A stretch of DNA of 64,000 nucleotides, taken from positions 868,001 to 932,000 of the forward strand of contig NZ_AP024886.1 in assembly GCF_024346975.1 (NCBI RefSeq), in the 5' to 3' direction. Positions within the stretch are counted from its first letter, which is position 1; each line of letters opens with the position of its first letter. The translations under genes were made by a program, and so were the position numbers. Under the pieces are notes generated by a model that made no database searches, was not told where the DNA came from, and saw only the letters and a program-made list of their open reading frames with translations. Source of the DNA: Vibrio neonatus. GTDB taxonomy: Bacteria > Pseudomonadota > Gammaproteobacteria > Enterobacterales > Vibrionaceae. This document shows, one piece after another, positions 37,174 to 44,764 of this stretch.

Positions 37174-38016
37174 TTACTGTCGAAGCATTCCTTTCTTGCT
37201 TCCACAGAAAATAGACAGAATAAAAATAAACATAGCGACCAAAATAATGGCAGGTCCTGCCGGTATGGATTGGAACCAAGACCAGCTCAAACCAAGTAGT
37301 GAGCTGACCATGCCAAACACAATCGAAATCATCAGCATATGCGGTAATCGGTCGGTCCAGCATCGCGCTGAAATGGCTGGCAACATCATTAAGCCCACCG
37401 ACATTAACGTGCCGAGCACCTGAAAACCTGCGATAAGATTTAATACCACCAGCCCCATAAATAAGGCATGGATATAGATGGAATATCGACTTGAATAAAT
37501 AGAGAAAAAGCTTGAGTTAAATGACTCATAAACAATCGCTCTATAGCAAATAGCCAGTGTTAATAGGGTGATGCTCACCACCACGCCAATAAAGACTAAC
37601 GCGCCGTTATCCACGGCCAGCAATGAGCCAAACAATAGATGTAATAGATCAATGCTGTTCTTGCGATACGATACCAAGATCACCCCTAAAGCAAGTGAGC
37701 CTAGATACAGTCCGGCAAAGGTGGAATCTTCACTAAGTTTGGCGCGCTTACTGATCCAACTGGAGGTGAGCGCGACAAATAGCCCGGCAAAAAAACCGCC
37801 GACACCCATATAAAACAGTGACATTCCTGCAAAAAGGTAGCCAATGGCCACGCCCGGTAATACCGCGTGCGACAGCGCATCGCCGACTAAGCTCATGCGG
37901 CGTAATAGTAAAAATATACCCAGTGGTGGTAAGCTAAAAGACAGCACGACACAGGCAACAAGTGAGCGTCGCATAAAGCCAAACTGGCAATACGCATCGA
38001 GAATATGAATGGACAT
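37174..38016 (-). CDS. znuB: Metal ABC transporter permease (ZnuB-type)
   Basis: 280 aa with about eight hydrophobic helices, ABC-3 family. The segment MSLVGDALSHAVLPGVAIGYLF (about 41-62) is the family's hallmark cytoplasmic loop that contacts the ATPase. It starts 4 bp after the znuC stop and lies 30 bp before znuA. It would form the membrane channel for zinc or manganese import. Confidence 0.9.
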   Translation of the reverse strand: MSIHILDAYCQFGFMRRSLVACVVLSFSLPPLGIFLLLRRMSLVGDALSHAVLPGVAIGYLFAGMSLFYMGVGGFFAGLFVALTSSWISKRAKLSEDSTFAGLYLGSLALGVILVSYRKNSIDLLHLLFGSLLAVDNGALVFIGVVVSITLLTLAICYRAIVYESFNSSFFSIYSSRYSIYIHALFMGLVVLNLIAGFQVLGTLMSVGLMMLPAISARCWTDRLPHMLMISIVFGMVSSLLGLSWSWFQSIPAGPAIILVAMFIFILSIFCGSKKGMLRQ

Positions 38017-38020
38017 AGTG

Positions 38021-38683
38021 TTAGTCTGTTACCTGATTTACGTTATTTTGTTCAAAAATCGCCTGTCCATTACTCAACCGGATAATGTCAGTAAAGTAGC
38101 TTTCAACCATTGAGATATCGTGCAACACCGCCACAATGGTTTTACCCTTGCGGTGAAGCTCTAAAATGAGATTTAAAATCAACATTTGGGTATCTTCATC
38201 AATACCGGCAAAAGGCTCATCCATTAGCATTATTGGCGCATCTTGTACCAATAAGCGGGCAAATAACATGCGCTGAAATTGCCCTCCGGATAAACAATTG
38301 ATGCTGGTCTTTTTAAGCTCGGTAATCCCGACTTGTTCTAGAGCCCAATCCACGTTTTGCATGTCTTTTTTCGACAAACGTCTAAAAATGCTTTTTCTCG
38401 GCCAGCACCCCATAGAAACCACTTCAAACACATTGATTGGAAAATCCTGATCAATATTTGATTTTTGTGGCAACCAAGCAATGCCTTTTTTGTCTACATT
38501 TTCTAGGCTTGTGGTGCCTGAAATAGCAGGAATTAACCCACAGAGTGTTTTCAATAACGTTGATTTGCCTACCCCATTCGGCCCTACAATGGCAGATAAA
38601 GAACCTAGCTTTACCTGACCGGATATGGAGTGACACACTGCTTTGTTCTGATAGCCAATGACTAAATCATTAAAGTGAATCAT
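38021..38683 (-). CDS. znuC: Metal ABC transporter ATPase (ZnuC-type)
   Basis: 220 aa from the ATG at 38683, whose ATG overlaps the TGA of the upstream 45-codon gene (ATGA); a start at 38701 would add six residues. ABC ATPase motifs: Walker A GPNGVGKST, signature LSGGQFQR, Walker B IMLMDEPFAGID, and the switch His in AVLHDIS. Short ATPase of the metal-import class, without a clear C-terminal extension. It drives import with the permease directly downstream. Confidence 0.9.
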   Translation of the reverse strand: MIHFNDLVIGYQNKAVCHSISGQVKLGSLSAIVGPNGVGKSTLLKTLCGLIPAISGTTSLENVDKKGIAWLPQKSNIDQDFPINVFEVVSMGCWPRKSIFRRLSKKDMQNVDWALEQVGITELKKTSINCLSGGQFQRMLFARLLVQDAPIMLMDEPFAGIDEDTQMLILNLILELHRKGKTIVAVLHDISMVESYFTDIIRLSNGQAIFEQNNVNQVTD

Positions 38684-38817
38684 GCTAGAGAGATCGCCCA
38701 TTTAATTGCCAACCATAAAACGCAAAGCCCTACCGTGCCCAGCAACACTCGACTGAGTGCAGACATCGCCAGCAAATAACGCTCGTCATTGGTGTTTTCA
38801 GTTGCTTTGATATTCAT
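38680..38817 (-). CDS. 45-aa single-span membrane peptide at the head of the metal operon
   Basis: Translation from the ATG at 38817 gives 45 residues: a polar N-terminus (MNIKATENTNDERYL) and one hydrophobic helix (about 24-44, LLGTVGLCVLWLAIKW). Its stop overlaps the znuC ATG by the ATGA arrangement, and it is the first gene after the Zur-like box, so it is probably translated. No clear Shine-Dalgarno is visible, which lowers confidence. It might stabilise or regulate the transporter; nothing in the sequence proves this. Confidence 0.55.
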   Translation of the reverse strand: MNIKATENTNDERYLLAMSALSRVLLGTVGLCVLWLAIKWAISLA

Positions 38818-38851
38818 TAAATGTGATAGAGTTCAAATAATTAGGTCGGAC

Positions 38852-38864
38852 GTTATAACATAAC
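38852..38864 (-). promoter_or_regulatory. Zur-like operator
   Basis: The sequence GTTATAACATAAC matches the centre of the Zur consensus (ATGTTATANTATAACAT type), with further agreement (AATGTTATGTTATAAC on the minus strand). It lies 35 bp before the first gene of the metal operon. It suggests repression by zinc-loaded Zur. Confidence 0.6.
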
Positions 38865-39256
38865 ATTTTTGATTTGAATAATATCGATGTTCAAGCACTG
38901 TAATATCACATTCACTAAGCCATTGTTTAATAACAATAAAAAGCAGTAGACCTTCATTTTCTGAATTTAACTTTGCTAAATTGCACGAAATAACAACATT
39001 CTGTACTTAACAATAGAGATAGTTTCATCATCATTGATGTTATACATAAAACTCAGCACGCCCAGCTAAATCAGCAGCGCAAGGGAGGTTATGGAAGAGT
39101 TCAGTAGTCACTCTAGTAAGCGATTAAAAGTATTAGTGCTAACCCATAATTGGCGTAAATATCCCATAACAGCCTATATTTATTCCTACTAATGTCGTCA
39201 AATTCATGTGCATTGCCGTGGCTAAATTGATAAGGTGATCGACACATGCACTACCA
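38865..39256. other. Intergenic region between divergent metal and amino-acid transporter operons
   Basis: About 390 bp, AT-rich, holding both divergent promoters by position. No gene, repeat or further operator is recognised. Confidence 0.4.
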
Positions 39257-40003
39257 ATGACTAATAGTTTGAATAATCAACAAGGTATGGTTAAGTTCCA
39301 ATCGCTTAACAAGTGGTACGGCGATTTTCACGCCCTAAAAGACATCGATTTATCAATCCACAAAGGCGAGATTGTTGTGATCTGTGGCCCGTCAGGCTCT
39401 GGTAAATCAACGCTTATTCGTTGCATCAATCAGCTTGAGCCTTTTGATAGCGGTGAGCTTAACGTGCTTGAACATACCTTACCCTGCCCGTTTAAAAACC
39501 CCGGCAAGGTGGGGATGGTTTTTCAACACTTCCACCTATTCCCGCATTTAACGGTTCTTGAAAACCTCACTCTTGCGCCCATTCGCACCCTAAAGAAAAG
39601 TAAGCAAGAAGCAGAAAAAGTGGCGATGCACTATCTAGAGCGCGTGCATATTCAAGAGCAAGCACACAAATATCCAGTACAACTTTCTGGCGGACAACAG
39701 CAACGCGTCGCGATTGCACGCTCTTTGTGCATGAAGCCTGAGCTATTATTATTTGATGAGCCCACTTCTGCCCTTGATCCTGAAATGATCAATGAGGTAC
39801 TTGATGTTATGGTCGATCTTGCCAAAGAGGGAATCACTATGGTTTGCGTGACCCATGAAATGGGCTTTGCCAAAAAAGTGGCCGACCGCGTTATTTTCAT
39901 GGATGAGGGACAAATAGTGGAATCAAATAGTCCGCAGGCATTGTTTGAAAACCCGCAACACAAGCGCACGCAAGCTTTCCTCAAGCAGATCTTAAGCTAC
40001 TGA
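39257..40003 (+). CDS. Polar amino-acid ABC transporter ATPase (GlnQ-like)
   Basis: 248 aa. Walker [10 protein letters not shown] (about 44-52), Q-loop [11 protein letters not shown], signature [14 protein letters not shown], Walker [15 protein letters not shown] and switch VTHEMGFA are all intact and of the PAAT (polar amino acid) class. Its stop overlaps the ATG of the permease gene (TGATG). It energises the importer formed by the permeases at 40003 and 41737 and the binding protein at 40813. Confidence 0.92.
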   Translation: MTNSLNNQQGMVKFQSLNKWYGDFHALKDIDLSIHKGEIVVICGPSGSGKSTLIRCINQLEPFDSGELNVLEHTLPCPFKNPGKVGMVFQHFHLFPHLTVLENLTLAPIRTLKKSKQEAEKVAMHYLERVHIQEQAHKYPVQLSGGQQQRVAIARSLCMKPELLLFDEPTSALDPEMINEVLDVMVDLAKEGITMVCVTHEMGFAKKVADRVIFMDEGQIVESNSPQALFENPQHKRTQAFLKQILSY

Positions 40004-40800
40004 TGTTTGGGCGTATTATTAAACCCACCCTGTTTGCCATACTGCAAATCATTGTTCTGGTAGCGGCAGTCACTTGGATATTGAATTCGGGCGCACAGGC
40101 TATGGGCTATCACTGGCAATGGGATAGAGTGCCGGATTACATTGCCATCTATGAAGATGGTCAGTGGTGGTCTGCCGAATTGCTCGACGGGTTACTAGTC
40201 ACGATACAGATCTCTTTGATTGCTCTCGTGGCCACGCTAGGCATAGGTTTAGTGACCGCGCTTCTCAGAAACTCCAATTCAGTGGTGGGCAGAGCGTTAG
40301 CCACCGGCTATGTGGAACTGATTCGTAACACCCCACTGCTTGTGCAAATTTATCTTTTGTATTTTGTGTTTGGCCCCGTCATTGGGCTAGATAGATTCAG
40401 CACCGCAGTATTGGCACTGGCACTGTTCCAAGGCGCGTATACTGCGGAGATTTTCCGTGCGGGACTAAACAGCATTGCTCGTGGGCAATTTGAAGCGGCT
40501 CACTCTCTAGGCTTATCCCGCCTATTCACCTTTTGGGATGTGATCCTGCCACAAGTGATTCAAAGAACATTACCTCCATTAACCAATGAGGTGATTTCAC
40601 TGATTAAAAACTCTTCTATTGTGAGTGTTATGGCGGTATTTGACCTAACCACACAAGCCAGAAACATTGTTTCTGAAACTGCGATGCCCTTTGAGATTTG
40701 GTTCTCGGTGGCCATCATTTATCTTGCGCTTACTCTTTCACTCTCTGCCATCGCCGCTTGGTTAGAACATAAGCTTGGCGCTAACTGGCGAACCCAATAA
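40003..40800 (+). CDS. Polar amino-acid ABC transporter permease (HisM-type), first
   Basis: 265 aa, five to six helices. The N-terminal helix is followed by GYHWQWDRVPDYIAIYEDGQ, a loop typical of AapQ/GltJ-like permeases, then the PAAT core with the EAA loop (EAAHSLGLSRLFTFWDVILP, about 165-184). It overlaps the ATPase gene by one base. Confidence 0.88.
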   Translation: MFGRIIKPTLFAILQIIVLVAAVTWILNSGAQAMGYHWQWDRVPDYIAIYEDGQWWSAELLDGLLVTIQISLIALVATLGIGLVTALLRNSNSVVGRALATGYVELIRNTPLLVQIYLLYFVFGPVIGLDRFSTAVLALALFQGAYTAEIFRAGLNSIARGQFEAAHSLGLSRLFTFWDVILPQVIQRTLPPLTNEVISLIKNSSIVSVMAVFDLTTQARNIVSETAMPFEIWFSVAIIYLALTLSLSAIAAWLEHKLGANWRTQ

Positions 40801-40812
40801 GGACCACTCAGC

Positions 40813-41637
40813 ATGAAGCTATTTAAAACCGCAATTACGGCACTACTGGCGCTCGCTGTCAGCTTGCCTGCATTTGCGACTAATACGCAAAATTCAGCTA
40901 CACCAAATTTAGACAAAATATACGATAGAGGCACTTTGCGAGTTGGCATGTCGACCTTTGTCCCTTGGGCAATGCGCAATAAACAAGGCGATCTGATTGG
41001 TTTTGAAATTGATGTAGCCAAACGCTTAGCCGCCGATTCTGGCTGGAAAGTAGAATTTGTGCCAACCGCTTGGGACGGCATTATCCCCTCACTGCTCTCA
41101 CAAAAGTTTGATGTGATCATCGGCGGTTTATCCATTACCGAAGCTCGCTCAAAAAGTGTTCTGTTTACTGACCCTTACTCACACTCTGGAGTACAACTGG
41201 CAGCCAGTAAAGAACTGGCAAAGGGCTTTAATAAAGTATCAGATTTTAACTCTCGCCGCATCAAAATAGCGGCACGTCGCGGCGCTGTTACCGTGCAAGT
41301 GGCGCGTGAAACCTTCCCTAAAGCGAAGATTCTTCAATTTGATGATGAAGCCCAAGCCTTTCAAGAAGTGCTAAATGGCAATGCACAGGCGGTGATTGCA
41401 TCCAGCCCTAAACCTGAGCAGGAAGCCATCAGGCACTCGGACTCACTATTTATTCCGTTTACTGAACGCCTATCACAAGGCAACGAAGCCTTTGCAGTGC
41501 GTTTAGGCGAAACCGATAAAGCGGAGTTCTTTAACCAATGGATCAAAGATCGCACCGAAGATGGTTGGCTAAAAGAGCGCTATGAATACTGGTTCTCTAC
41601 TCTAGATTGGCAAGATCAAGTGGCTCAAGGCCAGTAG
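40813..41637 (+). CDS. Polar amino-acid ABC transporter substrate-binding protein
   Basis: 274 aa, periplasmic. A signal peptide ends AFA (about 1-22). The SBP_bac_3 fold follows, with RGTLRVGMSTFVPWAMRNKQGDLIGFEIDVAKRLA and DGIIPSLLSQKFDVI, both typical of amino-acid binding proteins (Arg in the alpha-carboxyl site, Asp near the amino site). It begins 12 bp after the permease. The amino acid is not identified; glutamate/aspartate or a related zwitterion is likely. Confidence 0.88.
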   Translation: MKLFKTAITALLALAVSLPAFATNTQNSATPNLDKIYDRGTLRVGMSTFVPWAMRNKQGDLIGFEIDVAKRLAADSGWKVEFVPTAWDGIIPSLLSQKFDVIIGGLSITEARSKSVLFTDPYSHSGVQLAASKELAKGFNKVSDFNSRRIKIAARRGAVTVQVARETFPKAKILQFDDEAQAFQEVLNGNAQAVIASSPKPEQEAIRHSDSLFIPFTERLSQGNEAFAVRLGETDKAEFFNQWIKDRTEDGWLKERYEYWFSTLDWQDQVAQGQ

Positions 41638-41736
41638 GCTAACCAATAAGTGAACCGTGCTTGTTAGTAGTGGGCACAGTTCACTTAATATTCAATTAAA
41701 ACAACGCCATACAAAGCAATTAACATTAGGAATAAC

Positions 41737-42669
41737 GTGAGCAGACGCAACACACCCACTAAAGCAGCATCCACTAAAGCAACAGCTCTCGCTAGCAAGC
41801 GCTATTGGTATCAGAGCCTCAATCTATTAGACGGTGTCTTGCTGGCCATTATTGGTGTGTTCCTCGCTTGGCTATATTACCGCTCCGCTGTCGGCATCAA
41901 TTACCATTGGCGATGGCAAGACGCTATACGTTTGATTTTTGTTCCTCCTTCTGAGGGCAAGCTCCCTTACTTCTTCCAAGGTCTAGTAGCAACACTGCGC
42001 CTGAGTCTTTGGAGTATGGTGCTTGCACTCTCTTTTGGCACCCTGCTTGGCATTGCGAGGCATTCAAAACTGGCGCTATTTAAAACTCCTGCACTGCTGT
42101 TTATTCAGTTGGTACGCAATATTCCACCTTTGGTGTTTGTGTTTATTTTTTACTTCTTTATCTCCAATCAACTGATCCCGCTACTGGGCTTACAAAGCCT
42201 GCTTCGTGAGCACCAAGGCGACCTTAATGGCGTGCAGCAGTTTCTATTTGGCCCAGCGAATTTGTGGGAAAACTTAGCTTCGGGCGTCATCTGCATTGGC
42301 TTATTGTCATCGGCCTACATAGCGGAAGTGATTCGCGGCGGCCTTGAAAGTATACCTAAAGGGCAATGGGAAGCGGCCGACTCTTTAGGTCTCTCTGGGC
42401 TTGATAAATATCGATTTGTGATAGGCCCGCAGGTGCTCACCGCCATTACGCCACCTTTGGCGGGACAAACTATTTCTCTGGTCAAAGACACTTCGATTGT
42501 CTCGTTAATTTCCATACAAGAGATGACCTTTGTCGGCACAGAGATGGCCAATTCATCAGGAATGATTTTTGAGATCTGGTTGATTGTTGGCGTTGTGTAT
42601 TTCTGTTTGTGCTTTGCACTGTCACGCCTGTTTAATCGAATAGAAAAACGCTCTAGGGCTTATTTGTAG
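41737..42669 (+). CDS. Polar amino-acid ABC transporter permease (HisM-type), second
   Basis: 310 aa from a GTG start. Basic N-terminus, then a first helix and the loop GINYHWRWQDAIRLIF that mirrors the loop in the first permease, then the core with the EAA motif (EAADSLGLSGLDKYRFVIGP, about 211-230). It sits 99 bp after the binding-protein gene and completes an ATPase-permease-SBP-permease importer with two different permease subunits. Confidence 0.88.
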   Translation: MSRRNTPTKAASTKATALASKRYWYQSLNLLDGVLLAIIGVFLAWLYYRSAVGINYHWRWQDAIRLIFVPPSEGKLPYFFQGLVATLRLSLWSMVLALSFGTLLGIARHSKLALFKTPALLFIQLVRNIPPLVFVFIFYFFISNQLIPLLGLQSLLREHQGDLNGVQQFLFGPANLWENLASGVICIGLLSSAYIAEVIRGGLESIPKGQWEAADSLGLSGLDKYRFVIGPQVLTAITPPLAGQTISLVKDTSIVSLISIQEMTFVGTEMANSSGMIFEIWLIVGVVYFCLCFALSRLFNRIEKRSRAYL

Positions 42670-43070
42670 TAGCTCACTATTGCTAGCGATAGATGCAAGC
42701 ATACGTTCATTAGGACGTATGATGCTTATGCCATTTGCTCAGCATAAGCGGGCTCTTTTTGTTTGGTTTTATGTAAGATTTTACATGTTGTGCATGACCT
42801 CACTTACTTGATAACTCACTCTGCACCCATAACATTCAAACCTACTCACCGGATCTCACACCAATTCTCTCTCAGTACTTGAGGAACGCCTCCACACGCT
42901 TCCACTGCGGCAATAATTTCTTTAAATCTCTCTATTTCACCTTAACAATCCGTGCTGGACTATACCACTGGGAATTTAGCCATAAATAGCTAGATTGCTG
43001 CTTAATAGAAGCAAGATTCACACATTTCGTAGCAAAATTAAGTTCAGATCACCCGTAAAACAATACATCA
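42670..43070. other. Intergenic region after the ABC transporter
   Basis: About 400 bp without a gene. Inverted repeats at about 42700-42750 (GCATACGTT..., then GCTTATGC...GCATAAGC with a T-rich tail) probably end the transporter transcript. Nothing else is recognised before the Pho box. Confidence 0.4.
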
Positions 43071-43088
43071 CTGTCATTTAGCTGTCAT
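43071..43088 (+). promoter_or_regulatory. Pho box upstream of class III PLP enzyme
   Basis: CTGTCAT-TTAG-CTGTCAT is two perfect direct PhoB half-sites with the standard 4-bp spacer, about 195 bp before the ATG at 43283. It predicts activation by PhoB during phosphate starvation. Confidence 0.75.
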
Positions 43089-43282
43089 ATTAAAACTCTA
43101 ATCTTTACTTAAAGATCTGGTACAGACCAATTAAATGAGTTACAAATAAGATACAGAATCGTTTTATTCATAACTCATTCGACACATTAGTCGCTAAGCG
43201 AGTCTAGGAAGCCAGCACAGGAAAGAGTGTGGCACTCAATACGATTTAAAGCCTACATGTGAGATTTTTACAGGAGAAATCA

Positions 43283-44644
43283 ATGCAAGAGATTAGCAGA
43301 GAGCAAGGCGATATTAACTTGTCCCAACGTCGCCAAGATTACCAACAGCAGGCGCTTAGCCCACAGGCGGCAGAGCTTATCCAACGCGATAAAAACGCAT
43401 TTTTACATCAAAGCCTAAGTACGCCAGTGATGCACGCGATTGCCAAATCAGACGGTGCTTATATCTATGATTTTGAAGGGAATAAATTTCTCGATTGCCA
43501 TGGGAATGGTGTGCATGCTGTCGGTTTTAATAACGATTACGTGTGCGAAAAAGTCGTGCAGGCATTGCGTGATAAGAACACTTTTACCTCTCGTCGCTAC
43601 ACCAATACCAATATTGTGGCGCTTGCAGAAAAGCTCATTGAAGTCACACCAGACGAGCTAGACCGCGTCTCATTTTGTCCGGGAGGCTCAGAAGCTATTG
43701 AGCTTGCTGTATCGCTGGCTAAGTCATACACAAAAAAATGGAAGACGATCTCCTTTTGGGACTCGTATCATGGCAATGGCTTTCAATCGGCCAGTCTAGG
43801 CGGCGAGCGTCTATTCAAGCAAGGGCTTGGACCTATGGTACCCGGCGCGTTGCACGTTGAATTCCCAAATTATCAGAACAACCCATGGGACTTTACCGAC
43901 CCAAGAAAAGTCGATGATGAGATCCTTCGTCAAATGGAAATCTTATTTGAAAAAGAAGGCGATATCGCGTGTGTGGTGGGCGAGCCGATCAGTGCTACAC
44001 CCAATATGCCCACTCAATACTTCTGGAAAAAAGTGAAAGAGTTGTGCGAAAAGCACGGCGCACTGCTTATTTTTGATGAGATTATCGAAGGGTTTGGTCG
44101 AACAGGTAAAATGTTTGCATGCGAGCACTACGTCACTCCAGATGTGCTAGTGATGGGCAAATCTTTGGGCGGAGGTATAACGCCGTTTGCTGGCATAGTG
44201 ACTAAAAACAAGTTCAATGTCTTAGAGACTCAGTCTATTGGGCACTATACCCATGAAAAGAATGGACTGTGTGGCGCAGCAGGTCTGGCAACTCTTGAAT
44301 ACATCGAGGCTCATCAACTTGTTGATAATTCACGTAAGTTGGGTGAAAAATTAATCGATGGATTCAAACAAATGCAACAAGCCTACCCTATGGTCGGCAT
44401 GGTGGATGGCATAGGTCTACATATTGGCGTTGAGATACTCGCGTTAAGTGGGTCTGGCGAACGTGGCGTCGATGAGGCTGAACGCATCATGTATCGATGC
44501 ATGGAGCATGGTTTGGCGTTCAAACTGATTGAAAAGAGCGTCATCACCTTGCGCCCTTCTCTGGTTATCACTGAACAAGATGCGCAATTTATCCTAGAGA
44601 CCATTCAAGAAGCGATTGAATACGTGATGAATGAATCTAAATAA
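43283..44644 (+). CDS. Class III PLP-dependent enzyme, possible PbfA ((R)-1-hydroxy-2-aminoethylphosphonate ammonia-lyase)
   Basis: 453 aa from the ATG at 43283, with AGGAGAAA as ribosome site; a GTG at 43259 would be longer but has none. Fold type I, aminotransferase class III: SFCPGGSEAIELAVSLAKSYT (cofactor phosphate contact), LLIFDEIIEGFGRTGKMFACEH (Asp to the pyridine nitrogen), and the Schiff-base Lys in VMGKSLGGGITPF (about 294). Class III members are often named aspartate or 4-aminobutyrate aminotransferase, but the Pho box points to phosphorus supply. PbfA, known from Vibrio, is a class III enzyme that acts on 1-hydroxy-2-aminoethylphosphonate. No phosphonatase or phosphonate transporter gene is present here, so the specific name is only a hypothesis. 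Confidence 0.8.
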   Translation: MQEISREQGDINLSQRRQDYQQQALSPQAAELIQRDKNAFLHQSLSTPVMHAIAKSDGAYIYDFEGNKFLDCHGNGVHAVGFNNDYVCEKVVQALRDKNTFTSRRYTNTNIVALAEKLIEVTPDELDRVSFCPGGSEAIELAVSLAKSYTKKWKTISFWDSYHGNGFQSASLGGERLFKQGLGPMVPGALHVEFPNYQNNPWDFTDPRKVDDEILRQMEILFEKEGDIACVVGEPISATPNMPTQYFWKKVKELCEKHGALLIFDEIIEGFGRTGKMFACEHYVTPDVLVMGKSLGGGITPFAGIVTKNKFNVLETQSIGHYTHEKNGLCGAAGLATLEYIEAHQLVDNSRKLGEKLIDGFKQMQQAYPMVGMVDGIGLHIGVEILALSGSGERGVDEAERIMYRCMEHGLAFKLIEKSVITLRPSLVITEQDAQFILETIQEAIEYVMNESK

Positions 44645-44675
44645 TTTGGCTCAAGCTACATTTGCCTGAAATTAA

Positions 44676-44732
44676 AGCTGGTTCCGCGATCCTATCTTTC
44701 ATGAAAATAGCACTATCGCAAAGGAACCAGCT
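44676..44732. terminator. 57-bp inverted repeat between convergent genes
   Basis: AGCTGGTTCC and GGAACCAGCT are perfect inverted arms, with an inner GCGAT / ATCGC pair, around a loop of about 20 bases. It separates the PLP enzyme gene and pbpC. There is no good T-run, so it may be a terminator, an RNA-stability hairpin or a remnant repeat. Confidence 0.5.
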
Positions 44733-44764
44733 ATTTATAAATACAACTGAACTGACGTGTTATA

